From the NCBI RefSeq assembly GCF_017814945.1, contig NZ_JAGIPX010000009.1, forward strand, positions 1-64,000: a stretch of DNA of 64,000 nt. Direction: 5' to 3'. The DNA is from Paraburkholderia sp. LEh10 (GTDB taxonomy: Bacteria; Pseudomonadota; Gammaproteobacteria; Burkholderiales; Burkholderiaceae). The notes under the pieces were generated by a model. It was not told where the DNA came from. It did no database searches and was given only the letters and a program-made list of their open reading frames with translations. A program made the translations under genes and the position numbers. Position 1 is the stretch's first letter, and each line of letters begins with the position of its first letter. Of this stretch, positions 8,303-18,531 are shown piece by piece.

Positions 8303-8811
8303 GCCGCCCGTTACCACGGTTCGCGGATGCCACAAAATGTGGCCCGCCTATCGTTGCATTTTCATCGACATACACGCGCCACATGACGGGTTCGAACGGG
8401 CCGCGTCGTGCTTCGCGTTCACTCTTGCGCGACTGCCGCTTTTAGAAACGGCGCAGGCAAATATCCTATTGCCGCTTTTTGCCGCGCACTGCCCCGATTT
8501 CACAAAAAAATGCAATCCGAATAAGCTTGGATTGCAATAAGCATGGGTAAAAACGCCCGAAAATTAAAACAAAAATTCTAATCGCCGCTTTCGCCTTTTT
8601 CGAAGCGGGGAAGAGCACGCGTTTGGAGTTTTACTTCGAACCGCAATCGTTTGCGCGAACGGCTCTGGTCAAGAGCCCCGTCCAGTGGGCTTCGGATTGC
8701 TTATGTCGAACTGCCATCTTCTGTTCGTTTGGCCCTCCCTGCGGATTCCGGTCTGTTTTAGGCTCGCAATGCTTCACCCCAAGTTGTTCAACTTTAAAAG
8801 GACCGTTCAAA
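8303..8811. other. Intergenic region upstream of rpfF
   Basis: About 500 bases with no supportable gene. It becomes AT-rich from 8440 to 8600, where the rpfF promoter may lie. It contains the inverted repeat at 8511-8536 reported separately. A forward frame continuous with rpfF starts at 8623 but its first 63 residues are unlike the family. Confidence 0.5.
8503..8536 (-). terminator. Minus-strand intrinsic-terminator-like hairpin
   Basis: TGCAATCC (8511-8518) and GGATTGCA (8529-8536) form an 8-bp stem. Read on the minus strand it is followed by seven T, the shape of an intrinsic terminator for leftward transcription. No leftward gene lies immediately to its right, so it may stop antisense transcription or act in another way. 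Confidence 0.45.
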
Positions 8812-9690
8812 ATGAATCTGCAAAACCACCACGCCTGCCGTCCGTTCCTCGAAGCTGGCAAGCTGTCGCAAATCTCCGCCTATTACGAAGAAGAGCGCAA
8901 CGTCATGTGGATGATGTTGCGGGCGCAACCGCGTCCGTGCTTCAACCTCGAACTCGTGAGCGACATTCTCGAACTCGCGCGGGCCGCGCGCGATTGCGGC
9001 GTGCGGATCGATTTCTGGGTGACGGGCTCCGTCATTCCGACGATGTTCAATGTCGGCGGCGACCTCAATTTCTTCGCCGACGCGATCCGCTCGGGCCGCC
9101 GCCAGGAGTTGATGGCGTACGCGCGCGCGTGCGTCGATTGCGTGCACGCGGCGGCGCGCGGTTTCGACACGGGCGCGATCTCGATTGCGATGGTCGAGGG
9201 CACGGCGCTCGGCGGAGGTTTCGAAGCAGCGCTCGCGCATCATTTCCTGCTCGCCCAGAACGATGCGCGGATGGGCTTTCCGGAGATCGCGTTCAATCTG
9301 TTCCCCGGCATGGGCGGCTACTCGCTCGTTGCCCGCAAGGCGGGCATGCGCGTCGCGGAGGAACTGATCGGCGGCGGCGAATCGCACACGGCTGAATGGT
9401 ACGAAAGCCGCGGCCTCGTCGATCAGATTTTCGAGCCGGGCGACGCCTTCGTCGCGACGCGCACGTTCATCGACACGTTGCGCCCCAAGCTCAACGGCAT
9501 CCGTGCGATGGTGCGGGCGCGTCAGCGCGTGCTGCAACTCTCCCGCGCCGAGTTGATGGAGATCACCGAGGACTGGGTGCAGGCCGCGTTCACGATCGAG
9601 GAGAAAGACCTCGCGTTCATGGAGCGGCTCGTCATGCTGCAAAACCGCCGCACGGGCAACCTGCGTCAGGCGGTGATGAACGTTGCGTGA
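8812..9690 (+). CDS. rpfF: cis-2-dodecenoic acid (BDSF) synthase RpfF
   Basis: A 292-aa crotonase-fold enzyme of RpfF length. RpfF both dehydrates 3-hydroxyacyl-ACP and cleaves the thioester to release a cis-2-unsaturated fatty-acid signal. Hallmarks are MFNVGGDLNFFADAIRSG, GTALGGGFEAALAHHF with a catalytic Glu at residue 138, and GFPEIAFNLFPGMGGYS with the second Glu at 158; plain crotonases lack this pair in this arrangement. The C-terminus keeps ITEDWVQAAFTIEEKDLAFM. The ATG at 8812 follows AAGGA. The convergent neighbour is an RpfR-type receptor, the same pairing known for B. cenocepacia rpfF/rpfR, which makes the assignment firm. Confidence 0.9.
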   Translation: MNLQNHHACRPFLEAGKLSQISAYYEEERNVMWMMLRAQPRPCFNLELVSDILELARAARDCGVRIDFWVTGSVIPTMFNVGGDLNFFADAIRSGRRQELMAYARACVDCVHAAARGFDTGAISIAMVEGTALGGGFEAALAHHFLLAQNDARMGFPEIAFNLFPGMGGYSLVARKAGMRVAEELIGGGESHTAEWYESRGLVDQIFEPGDAFVATRTFIDTLRPKLNGIRAMVRARQRVLQLSRAELMEITEDWVQAAFTIEEKDLAFMERLVMLQNRRTGNLRQAVMNVA

Positions 9691-9891
9691 ACCTTGCGTG
9701 AAAGCAGACTGATTGGCAGAACGCCCCGCGCATCGCACGTCTCGCGCTTTGTCTGCACCCATCAGATCTCGATGCATCTTTCCACGTAGCACTCGACGCA
9801 ACACACAGGCATCACGCAGCATGCACGCAGCAGTAGCCAGCCGCGCGAGCGGCCGCAGAAGATCCGTCAGGTCGAGCGAACTTTCGGGGGT

Positions 9892-11892
9892 TCAGGCGAT
9901 CAGGCGGATCTTCTGCCTGTCGTGCAGCCAGCGCTCGAATTCGGCGGCGGGCATCGGCTTGCCGTACAGAAACCCCTGGACGTACTCGACGCCCAGCCCC
10001 TTCATGAACAGTTCTTCCGATTCCGTCTCGATCCCTTCGGCGACGACCTTCAGTTGCAGCGCCTGCGCGACGGCTACCATCGAGCGCACCAGCGCCTGAG
10101 ACTTCTTGTCCGCGTTGATCGAACTCACGAAGCTGCGGTCCAGCTTGATGACGTCGAGGGGGATGCGGCCAAGCTGCGACAGCGACGAATAGCCGGTGCC
10201 GAAATCGTCCAGATGGACCTGCGCGCCCAGATCACGGAACTGCGTGATGAGGTCGATCGCGGCCGCTTCGTCTTCGATCAGGCAACTTTCCGTCAGCTCG
10301 ATGTCGAGCAGGCAGGAAGCGAGATGCGCGCGCTGCAAGGCCTCGCGGAAGTGCGCGACGACGGCGGTATCCACCAGCTGCCGCGCCGACACGTTGATCG
10401 CGACGCGCAGCGACAATCCGCGCGCCTTCCATTGAGCGGCCTGTTCCGCCGCCGTCTGCATGACCCAGCGGCCGAGCGGCCCGATGAGCCCCGATTCCTC
10501 CGCATAGCGGATGAACGCGGCAGGCATGATCTGCCCGCGCTCCGGCGAATTCCAGCGCACCAGCGCCTCGACGCCGTACACAGTGCCCGTCGCAAGCGAC
10601 AGCTTCGGCTGATAGTGCAAAGTCAACTGGCCTTCTTCCAGTCCGCGCCGCAGGTTCGTATCGAGCCACATGTATTCGGCGACCTTGCGGTTCATCTCCG
10701 GCGAGAACACGCGATAGGTGCGCTTGCCGTCGTCCTTCGCGACGTACATCGCGGTGTCGGCGGCGCGGATCAGCGCTTCCAGGCTGTCGCCGTGTTCGGG
10801 GAACATCGCGATGCCGATCGAGCAGCCCGTGTAGACCTCGACGAGGCCGAGGCTGAACGGCGTGCGCAGGCGCTCCAGAATGCGCTGCGCGATCGCTTCC
10901 ATCGACGCGGCGCAGGCGACGGGCGACAGCACGATGAACTCGTCGCCGCCCAGGCGCGCGAGCGTGTCGTCCGCGCCGAGACATTCGCGCACGGCCGACG
11001 ACACGTCCTGGATCAGCCGGTCGCCGAACACGTGGCCGTAGTGATCGTTGACCTTCTTGAAGTTGTCGAGATCGAGAAACAGAATGCCGACGGAGTCGCC
11101 CGCCGCCGCGCCCGCGATGGCCGCGCGCGTCTTGTCGTGGATCGCGTTGCGGTTGGGCAGGCCCGTCAGCGAATCGGTGTTCGCAAGTTCCGACAGCCGC
11201 TCCTGCGCGCGGCGTTCTTCCGTGATGTCGGTGCCCGAGCAGATCAGAAACTGCTCGTCGACGCCGCTGCCGCTCATCACGAACTTGTTGCGAAACAGAA
11301 AGAGCCGCTCGCCGTGCACGGTGCGCACCCTGCGCTCGACTTCGTACGCGACGCCGCGATTGAAAAAGCCCGAGATGTTCTGGCTCGACTCCGCGCCCGC
11401 TTCCGACGACATGAAGAGCGCCCACACGCTGCGCCCGACGACGTCCTCTTCCTTCATGCCCGTGAGTTCTTCGGCGAGACGGTTGAAGCGCTGGATGCGG
11501 CCGTACTTGTCGACGATCACGACCACGGAGTTGACTTCCGACACGACCTGTTCGGCGAACGACAGGCCATGCACCAGATCGCGCGCGACGGATTCCGTGT
11601 CCTCGAATGCGGACGCCGTGCCGGCCCAGGTGCTGCTATTGAGCTTCTTGCCGACGAGGTGCAGGCGTATCGGCTCGCCATACAGACGCACGTCCATCGT
11701 CAGGTGCGACGTCACGCCCGTCAGGCGGCGGATCTGCGCGGCCTGCGCGCCCGATAGCGCGATCGCGACCGTCGCGGCGTCGTCTTCCGTTTCGGGCATG
11801 AGTTCGAGCGCGTTGCTGTCGCTAGACAGGCGCCAGCACGGACTGCTCGTTCCGAAGCGGGCGAAAAGCACCTGGTCGTGTTGGTCGTTCAT
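9892..11892 (-). CDS. rpfR: BDSF receptor and c-di-GMP enzyme RpfR (FI-PAS-GGDEF-EAL)
   Basis: A 666-aa cytoplasmic protein. The N-terminal 100 residues correspond to the RpfF-interaction domain; PAS follows at about 105-220 (VVVIVDKYGRIQRFNRLAEE), GGDEF at about 240-400 with an intact LARLGGDEFIVL, and EAL at about 410-655 with YGVEALVRW and LDDFGTGYSSLSQLG. In this family BDSF binding to PAS stimulates the EAL phosphodiesterase and lowers c-di-GMP. The inhibitory RxxD site five residues before GGDEF reads GADD, so product inhibition is probably absent. The start at 11892 removes a 19-residue unlikely extension. It converges with rpfF across 200 bases. Confidence 0.9.
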   Translation of the reverse strand: MNDQHDQVLFARFGTSSPCWRLSSDSNALELMPETEDDAATVAIALSGAQAAQIRRLTGVTSHLTMDVRLYGEPIRLHLVGKKLNSSTWAGTASAFEDTESVARDLVHGLSFAEQVVSEVNSVVVIVDKYGRIQRFNRLAEELTGMKEEDVVGRSVWALFMSSEAGAESSQNISGFFNRGVAYEVERRVRTVHGERLFLFRNKFVMSGSGVDEQFLICSGTDITEERRAQERLSELANTDSLTGLPNRNAIHDKTRAAIAGAAAGDSVGILFLDLDNFKKVNDHYGHVFGDRLIQDVSSAVRECLGADDTLARLGGDEFIVLSPVACAASMEAIAQRILERLRTPFSLGLVEVYTGCSIGIAMFPEHGDSLEALIRAADTAMYVAKDDGKRTYRVFSPEMNRKVAEYMWLDTNLRRGLEEGQLTLHYQPKLSLATGTVYGVEALVRWNSPERGQIMPAAFIRYAEESGLIGPLGRWVMQTAAEQAAQWKARGLSLRVAINVSARQLVDTAVVAHFREALQRAHLASCLLDIELTESCLIEDEAAAIDLITQFRDLGAQVHLDDFGTGYSSLSQLGRIPLDVIKLDRSFVSSINADKKSQALVRSMVAVAQALQLKVVAEGIETESEELFMKGLGVEYVQGFLYGKPMPAAEFERWLHDRQKIRLIA

Positions 11893-12322
11893 GAGTGGTC
11901 CACGGGCGAACAGTTGCCTCCAGTCGAGCTCCGAATACGAGCACAGCACGCGGGCGGCGAAGGATCCTGTTGACTGACGGGCTTCATTGTATCGAAGCGG
12001 CCGGATCTCCGGCTCCGAATTGGATAACGACCTTCTAAACGCCTTTCTTTAATCACATTGCATAGAAATTGTGACGTTTCCTCGGGAACGGTTCCACAAA
12101 CGTTCAGGCGACGCGTGCGCCGTCCGGTGTGCGATCGTCGCGGCGATAACAAGACGCGACGGCAGACCAGACCGGTTGTCCACCTGTTCCGATGAGGAGG
12201 CATGAGCAAGCCGTCGTGTGTGCCGGTCCTGAGCGTTCATCGCAATGATTCAACCGCCGTTCCCGGTGTTCCGAACGGCATGGCCACGAGGTTGTGGCGG
12301 CCGTGCAAGCACTCAGATGTGT
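11893..12322. other. Intergenic stretch between rpfR and lhr
   Basis: It carries the promoter of rpfR at its left end. No gene, RNA or repeat can be supported; small frames overlapping the lhr 3' end have no features. Confidence 0.45.
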
Positions 12323-15300
12323 TCAATATCGCCGTGCGAGCCGCATGCGCATCTGCTGCTTCGTCTCGCCGTCGGCGTCGGGTGGAAAGTTGAACTCGCC
12401 GGATACGAGTGTCGCGACGGGGACGCCGTCGCGATAGAGCACGCGGTTGCCCGCGACGGCGGGCACCTTGTTGCCGGGCAGCAGCGTGCCCACGAGGTTC
12501 AATGGATCGGTTCCCGCCACGCACACATAAGCGCCGTCGTTTGCGTGCCGCCGCACTTCGCGCAGCAGCGGAACCGCTTCGGGCAGCGCGAACTGTTCGC
12601 CCGCGAGACCGTTCACGAAGCGCCCGCCGCGCACCTGGCCGCGCGCTTCGAGCCGCTGGTACACGCGCAGCAGATCGCGCCACGGCGGCAGCCATTCGGC
12701 TTCGCGTTCGAGCAGCCGCCAGAACACGACGCCATAACGGCGCAGCAGCGCCATCGCCACATGTTCGAGCACCTCCGGCGCGAACGAGGACGACGGGCGG
12801 GAACGCGAGGGCGCGGCCGAAGCAGCCGCTGCTCCTTCGGTTTCGGTTGCAGGCCGCCGACGCAATAGCGCCCAGCGTCCCGCATCGTCCATGCCGCCGA
12901 TCAGCGCGCCGGCGCCGCGCGGACGGCGGCCCGGATAGTGCGATGCGTTGCGTTTCGCGACAGGCTTGAGCAATGCGCGAAGACCCGCAAAGCTATCCGA
13001 ATTGACGAGGCCCGCCGCGACCAGTTCGCCGAGCGCGTTCTCAAGCTCGATGCGCAGCAGATGTACGTCGCTTGCGAGTTCGTCGAAGAACATCGCGCCG
13101 TGCTGTGTCAACGTGTCGAACACGAGTTGCGCTTTCGGCGACAGCTCCGGCTGCTTCGACGAATCCAGCAGCGCGCTCCACACGGGCAGCGCGCGGCGCG
13201 GCAACAGCACGACGGGCGTGCTGCGCACGGGTCCGCTCGTGCCGCGCGCGCGGTCGGTCAGCCGGGTCCAGACGATCTTGCCGGAGCGGCACAGTTCGTC
13301 GAGCGACGTGACCGCATAGTCCTTCAGCCGCGCGGGAAGCAGGTCCTCTTCCCACGCGCTCGCGGCGGCCTGGAAACCTTCCAGCTGATCGAGCACGGCT
13401 GCGAGCGCATTGCGTCCTTCGCCGCGCGTATCGGGCGTGAGGCGTTGCCACGCAAACAGGAAGCGCATGAAGTCATGCCGTTCGACAGGTTCGATCTCGC
13501 GCCGCAAGCGCCGCACCGTATAGCGATGAATCCGCGCGAGCAGATGCCGCTCGCACCATTCGTCGTCGGTGGCGCCGGGCGTGAAGCGGCCGCGCATCAC
13601 ATAGCCTTGCGCTTCGAGGCGCGTGAGCGCCTGCGCGACAGCCGATGCGGGCAGCGCCAGCGTGCGCGCAATCGCGGGGAGCGGCAGCGGCCCGAATCCC
13701 GTCAGACGCGCGCGCACCACATCGACGAGCGCATCGTCTTCGGTCCAGACTTCCTCGAAACCTTTGGGCGCGCGGATCGAAGGTTCGATTTGCGCATGCG
13801 GATAGATCGCGCGCAGGCACGTCAGCCGCTCGGCGGGCAGCCACAGCGAGTCGTGCTGCGCGACCTGCATCCGCGTCGCGTGGCCCGTTTTCGCAAGCTC
13901 GGCGAGCCATGCCGTCCAGCCTTCGTTGCGCCGCGCTTCCTCTTCCGTGATGCATGCGAGGCCCGTCAGCGCTTCGTGCATCTCGTCGGCGCCGCGCACT
14001 TGCGGCCACGCTTCCTCGCCGACGCTCGCTATCGCATCGGCATCGAGCGCGCCGAGATCGTCGGCGGACTCGGGGCCGCTCGTGTAGCGGCGGTTCAGCA
14101 CGGCCTGCGTGCGGCGTTCTTCGATTGGCGCATCGTCGAGAAACGCATACGGCTTGGCCGTCAGGATTTCAGCGGCGAGCGGCGACGGCGCGGGCAGGTC
14201 GCGGCTCACGAGTGCAATCGCGCCCTGTTCGATCCGGCGCAGCAGCGCGAGCCATGCGTGCGTGTCCATCGCGTCGTGCAGGCAATCGTCGATGGTCTGA
14301 TCGACGAGGGGATGACGCGGCACTTCGCGCTCCCCCGCGACGTTCTCCACGCACGCGGCCTGGTCGGGAAACACGGTCGCGAGCAGATCGTCGCTGCGCA
14401 TGCGCTGCAACGGCGGCGGCGTCTTGCGCCCGCCCGTGTAGCGCGGCAGCGCGAGCGCCGTCGTCGCGTTCCAGCGCCAGCGCACGCCGAACAGCGGCGC
14501 GTCGAGCAGCGCCTGGATCAGCACGTGCTCGGCCGTCGCGGTTCGCAGGTAGCGCCACACTTCGTCGAGCGCGAAACTGTGCGCGCCCGTGAGCGACAGC
14601 ACGATGGCATCCTCGGTTGCGGCGGCCTGCAACTCGAAGTTGAACGTGCGGCAAAAACGCTTGCGCAGCGCGAGTCCCCACGCGCGATTCACACGGCTGC
14701 CGAACGGCGTGTGGATCACGAGCTGCGTGCCGCCGGATTCGTCGAAGAAGCGCTCCATCACGAGCGTGTCCTGGGTCGGCAACGCGCCCAGCGTCTGGCG
14801 GGCACGCGCAAGGTACTCGACGATCTGGCGCGCGGCCGGCTCGACGATGCCTGTCTGCTCGACGAGCGAGGCGATCGCGGGTTCGAGATCGAGCACGGCG
14901 GCCGGCTGGCCGGCGACGGCGCTGAAGCCGTCGCGCGAATCGCCGAGCCGCGAATCGCCGAACCCGTCGGATTCGGCCGTCGTCGCGACGCAGGCTTGCG
15001 CAGTCGTACTGGCGTCGGCGAGCAGCCGCTCGATTTGCGCGCGCAGCCGCGCGACGCCCGCCGACAGTTCGTCGCTGCGTCCCGGCGCTTCGCCGAGCCA
15101 GAAAGGAATGTTCGGTGGCTGGCCTTGCGCATCCTCGACGCGCACGCGGCCGCTTTCGACGCGCATGATCCGGTACGACGCATTGCCGAGCTGGAACACG
15201 TCGCCCGCGAGACTTTCGACGGCGAAGTCCTCGTTGACCGTGCCGATGTTGAGCCCCTGCGGTTCGAGGATCACCGCGTAATCGGCGTTCTCCGGAATCG

Positions 15301-16834
15301 TGCCACCCGACGTGACGGCATAGAGCTTCGCGCCGCGCCGCCCGCGCATCGTGCCGTTGACGACGTCGCGATGCACGTACGCGGCGCGCGGCCCATGACG
15401 GCTCGTGTAGCCCTCGGCGAGCATGCGCAGCACGGCGTCGTATTGCGCGCGCTCGAGTTCGGCGTACGGCGCGGCATGGCGGAACAAGTCGAACAGCGCG
15501 TCTTCGCTCCATTCCGCGTTGCAGACTTCGGCGACGATCTGCTGCGCGAGCACGTCGAGCGGCGCGCGCGGAATATGCAGCAGGTCCAGCTCGCCGCGTC
15601 TCACGCAATCGAGCAGCGCTGCGCACTCGATCAGGTCGTCGCGCGAAGCCGGAAAAAGCCGGCCCTTCGGCATGCCGCCCACGTGATGCCCGGAGCGCCC
15701 GACGCGCTGCAGAAACGGCGCGATCGCGCGCGGCGAACCCATCTGGCAGACGAGATCGACGTCGCCGATATCGATGCCCAGTTCCAGCGAAGCCGTCGCG
15801 ATCAACACGCGCAGTTCGCCGCGCTTTAGCCGCTGCTCGGCATCAAAGCGATGTTCTTTCGCGAGGCTGCCGTGATGTGCGGCGACGGCGTCCTTGCCGA
15901 GCCGCTCGGTCAGATGACGCGCGACGCGCTCCGCCATGCGCCGCGTATTGACGAAGACGAGCGTCGTGCGGTGTTGCGCGACGAGTTCCGCGAGCCGGTT
16001 ATAGACGAGCTCCCACGCTTCGTTCGACATCACGGCTTCGAGCGGCACGGGTGGAATCTCGAGCGCGAGATCGCGCTCGCGCACGTGGCCCACATCGACG
16101 ATCGCGCAATCGGCGGGCTCGCCGCTTCCTGGGCCGAGGTCGGGACTCGCCCCGCCGACGAGAAAGCGCGCAACGGCCTCGATCGGTTTTTGCGTCGCCG
16201 ACAGCCCGATGCGAGGCAGGCGCCGTCCACACAGCGCATCGAGCCGTTCGAGCGACAGCGCGAGGTGGCTGCCGCGCTTGCTGCCCGCCATCGCGTGGAT
16301 CTCGTCGACGATCACCGTGCGCACCGTCGACAGCATCTTGCGGCCCGACTCCGAGCCGAGCAGCACGTAGAGCGATTCGGGCGTCGTGACGAGAATGTGC
16401 GGCGCGCGCTTCTTGAGCGCCGCGCGTTCCTGCTGTGTCGTGTCGCCCGTGCGCACGGCGGTGCGGATATCGGGGACGGGCAGTCCGCGTTGCGCGAGCT
16501 CGCTTGCGATCCCTTCGAGCGGCGTTTGCAGATTGATGCGGATGTCATTCGACAACGCCTTCAGCGGCGACACATAGACGACCAGCGTTTGATCCGGCAG
16601 CGTGCCGTCGTGCGCGAGTCCGTCGCGCACGAGTTGATCGAGCGCGGCGAGAAACGCGGTCAGCGTCTTGCCGGAGCCCGTCGGCGCGGCGACGAGCGCG
16701 TGCCGGCCGCTGCGGATCAGCGGCCATGCGGCGGCTTGCGCGTCGGTGGGCGCGGGAAAGGTTTTCTCGAACCAGCTCGCGACGGCGGGATGAAAATCGG
16801 CCAGCGCGCGGGCGGCGGGGGAGACGGAAGTCAT
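12323..16834 (-). CDS. lhr: Large ATP-dependent helicase Lhr
   Basis: A 1503-aa superfamily 2 DNA/RNA helicase of full Lhr length. RecA domain 1 has Walker A APTGSGKT near residue 50 and motif II VDEIHAM; domain 2 has [20 protein letters not shown] and motif [11 protein letters not shown]. The following winged-helix and beta-barrel region completes Lhr-Core, and a long C-terminal domain follows, as in E. coli Lhr. Lhr-Core translocates 3'-to-5' on single strands and prefers RNA-DNA hybrids; a role in repair is likely. The ATG at 16834 starts just before the conserved [18 protein letters not shown]. The upstream 5' region is a tandem repeat. Confidence 0.94.
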   Translation of the reverse strand: MTSVSPAARALADFHPAVASWFEKTFPAPTDAQAAAWPLIRSGRHALVAAPTGSGKTLTAFLAALDQLVRDGLAHDGTLPDQTLVVYVSPLKALSNDIRINLQTPLEGIASELAQRGLPVPDIRTAVRTGDTTQQERAALKKRAPHILVTTPESLYVLLGSESGRKMLSTVRTVIVDEIHAMAGSKRGSHLALSLERLDALCGRRLPRIGLSATQKPIEAVARFLVGGASPDLGPGSGEPADCAIVDVGHVRERDLALEIPPVPLEAVMSNEAWELVYNRLAELVAQHRTTLVFVNTRRMAERVARHLTERLGKDAVAAHHGSLAKEHRFDAEQRLKRGELRVLIATASLELGIDIGDVDLVCQMGSPRAIAPFLQRVGRSGHHVGGMPKGRLFPASRDDLIECAALLDCVRRGELDLLHIPRAPLDVLAQQIVAEVCNAEWSEDALFDLFRHAAPYAELERAQYDAVLRMLAEGYTSRHGPRAAYVHRDVVNGTMRGRRGAKLYAVTSGGTIPENADYAVILEPQGLNIGTVNEDFAVESLAGDVFQLGNASYRIMRVESGRVRVEDAQGQPPNIPFWLGEAPGRSDELSAGVARLRAQIERLLADASTTAQACVATTAESDGFGDSRLGDSRDGFSAVAGQPAAVLDLEPAIASLVEQTGIVEPAARQIVEYLARARQTLGALPTQDTLVMERFFDESGGTQLVIHTPFGSRVNRAWGLALRKRFCRTFNFELQAAATEDAIVLSLTGAHSFALDEVWRYLRTATAEHVLIQALLDAPLFGVRWRWNATTALALPRYTGGRKTPPPLQRMRSDDLLATVFPDQAACVENVAGEREVPRHPLVDQTIDDCLHDAMDTHAWLALLRRIEQGAIALVSRDLPAPSPLAAEILTAKPYAFLDDAPIEERRTQAVLNRRYTSGPESADDLGALDADAIASVGEEAWPQVRGADEMHEALTGLACITEEEARRNEGWTAWLAELAKTGHATRMQVAQHDSLWLPAERLTCLRAIYPHAQIEPSIRAPKGFEEVWTEDDALVDVVRARLTGFGPLPLPAIARTLALPASAVAQALTRLEAQGYVMRGRFTPGATDDEWCERHLLARIHRYTVRRLRREIEPVERHDFMRFLFAWQRLTPDTRGEGRNALAAVLDQLEGFQAAASAWEEDLLPARLKDYAVTSLDELCRSGKIVWTRLTDRARGTSGPVRSTPVVLLPRRALPVWSALLDSSKQPELSPKAQLVFDTLTQHGAMFFDELASDVHLLRIELENALGELVAAGLVNSDSFAGLRALLKPVAKRNASHYPGRRPRGAGALIGGMDDAGRWALLRRRPATETEGAAAASAAPSRSRPSSSFAPEVLEHVAMALLRRYGVVFWRLLEREAEWLPPWRDLLRVYQRLEARGQVRGGRFVNGLAGEQFALPEAVPLLREVRRHANDGAYVCVAGTDPLNLVGTLLPGNKVPAVAGNRVLYRDGVPVATLVSGEFNFPPDADGETKQQMRMRLARRY

Positions 16835-16908
16835 GGCATCGAAGATGGGGGCGGGAAGCCGAATATCCAGTGCGCGGCGCAAAAACGCGCGGTGAAACCC
16901 GATGTGAA

Positions 16909-16962
16909 TCGCGCTTTGAAACCCCGCTTTGAAACTCAGCTTTGAAACCGCTTTGAAAACCA
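16909..16962. repeat. Degenerate tandem repeat, unit GCTTTGAAACC
   Basis: Four to five imperfect copies of an 11-15 base unit around GCTTTGAAACC lie directly upstream of the lhr start. The copies differ in their joining bases. Confidence 0.6.
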
Positions 16963-17149
16963 TTAGACCTGCTCAGTCTCGCAGGTTTCGCGAGGCCGTG
17001 CCGAAGCGTGAACTCTCCGGCGGCCGAGCGACGACGCGAATCGGAAGAATGCAACTACCGGTCTGTCTTCGCACCCGCCTCACACGTCGGCGCGCCGCCA
17101 ACAGTCGGCTTTCAGCGCGTGGGCGCCCAATGACGCATTCTGCGTGACG

Positions 17150-17204
17150 GAAACCAGCGGGAAACCAGCGGGAAACCAGCGGGAAACCAGCGGGAAACCA
17201 GCGC
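17150..17204. repeat. Perfect tandem repeat, 11-bp unit GAAACCAGCGG x5
   Basis: Four exact copies and a fifth truncated at its last base run head to tail. Eleven bases is one helical turn, so each copy faces the same side of the DNA. It lies 190 bases upstream of the aldo/keto reductase. Confidence 0.85.
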
Positions 17205-17390
17205 GGCAAGGCCCCGGCCTTTCTCGCCGGCCGTCAACGCTCGGGCCTCTCCCGCCGCGCGCCGCGCGTACGGTTGCGTCGATTCGCGAGGTGTGCGCCG
17301 GCGCACGCGCAGCCTGTCAGCATCATCGTCGCGCAGCGAGTATTCTCGTTGACTCAGCATCGATTCATCACCCACGTGGAGTCTCGAACC

Positions 17391-18455
17391 ATGCGATACA
17401 ACCAGCTTGGCCGCACTGGCGTCTTCGTGTCGGAACTGTGTCTCGGCACGATGACGTTCGGCGGCAGCGGCGGCATCTGGCAGCATATCGGCGATTTGCA
17501 GCAGGGCGACGCCGAACGTTTGATCGGCCGCGCGATCGACGCGGGCATCAACTTCATCGATACGGCCGACGTTTACTCATCCGGCCTTTCCGAGCAGATC
17601 ACCGGGCAGGCGCTCAAGAACCTGAAGGTGCCGCGCGACAGCGTGGTGGTCGCGACCAAGGTGTTCGGGCAGACGGGCGAGTCGCACAATGCGCGCGGCG
17701 CGTCGCGCTATCACATCATGGACGGCATCAAGGCGAGCCTGCAGCGCCTGCAACTCGATCACGTCGACCTGTATCAGATCCATGGCTTCGATCCCGCCAC
17801 GCCGATGGAAGAAACGCTGCGCGCGCTCGATACGCTCGTGCAGCACGGTCACGTGCGCTATATCGGCGTGTCGAACTGGGCGGCATGGCAGATCGCGAAG
17901 GCGCTCGGCATCTCGGAGCGCCTTGGCCTCGCGCGCTTCGATACCTTGCAGGCCTACTACACGATTGCGGGCCGCGACCTCGAACGCGAACTCGCGCCGA
18001 TGCTGCGCAGCGAAGGCCTCGGCCTGATGGTGTGGAGCCCGCTCGCGGGCGGGCTGCTGAGCGGCAAGTATGGCCGCGACGGGCAGGGCGAGGCAGGCAG
18101 CCGCCGCACGACGTTCGATTTTCCGCCTGTCGATCGCAAGCGCGCGTTCGATTGCGTCGATGTGATGCGCACGATCGCCGACGCGAAGCGCGTGTCCGTC
18201 GCGCAGATCGCTCTGGCGTGGCTGCTGCATCAGCGCGCCGTGACGAGCGTGATCGTCGGTGCGAAGCGGGTCGGGCAGCTCGACGACAACATCGCCGCCA
18301 CGGATGTCGAACTGGGCGCGGATGATCTCGCGAAACTCGATGAAGTCAGCCGTCTGCCGTCCGAGTATCCAGGCTGGATGCTGGAGCGGCAGGGCGATCC
18401 GCGCCGTGAGCAGGTCGCGCTGACGCGCTTTGGAGACGAGAAGGGAAACGGGTAA
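17391..18455 (+). CDS. Aldo/keto reductase
   Basis: A 354-aa NADPH-dependent TIM-barrel oxidoreductase. The catalytic tetrad is visible as Asp and Tyr in FIDTADVYSSG, Lys in VVVATKVFGQ and His in YQIHGFDP. The cofactor phosphate loop is near VIVGAKRVGQLDDN. Length and the opening MRYNQLGRTGVFVSELCLGT match the YajO/YghZ-like group that reduces aldehydes. I take the ATG at 17391 with GGAG upstream; a longer frame from 17274 is not supported. Confidence 0.93.
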   Translation: MRYNQLGRTGVFVSELCLGTMTFGGSGGIWQHIGDLQQGDAERLIGRAIDAGINFIDTADVYSSGLSEQITGQALKNLKVPRDSVVVATKVFGQTGESHNARGASRYHIMDGIKASLQRLQLDHVDLYQIHGFDPATPMEETLRALDTLVQHGHVRYIGVSNWAAWQIAKALGISERLGLARFDTLQAYYTIAGRDLERELAPMLRSEGLGLMVWSPLAGGLLSGKYGRDGQGEAGSRRTTFDFPPVDRKRAFDCVDVMRTIADAKRVSVAQIALAWLLHQRAVTSVIVGAKRVGQLDDNIAATDVELGADDLAKLDEVSRLPSEYPGWMLERQGDPRREQVALTRFGDEKGNG

Positions 18456-18531
18456 TTGAAAGCAACGCGGCGCGCCGTTCCCTGCGCGCCACGCATTGTT
18501 CGCAGCACGCAATCAGCAACACCACGGAAGC

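Larger units (their letters stand above)
16835..17390. other. Divergent promoter region of lhr and the aldo/keto reductase
   Basis: About 550 bases holding two unrelated short tandem repeats, at 16909-16962 and 17150-17204. No gene is supported in it. Confidence 0.5.

Noticed and set aside
12938..15829. 963-codon frame antisense to lhr
   Set aside because: Composition is Arg/His/Ala-rich with no domain, and it lies wholly opposite the conserved lhr frame.
17150..17204. CRISPR array
   Set aside because: Repeats are 11 bp and directly adjacent, without spacers; no cas genes. The same holds for the 12-bp array at 32191-32295.
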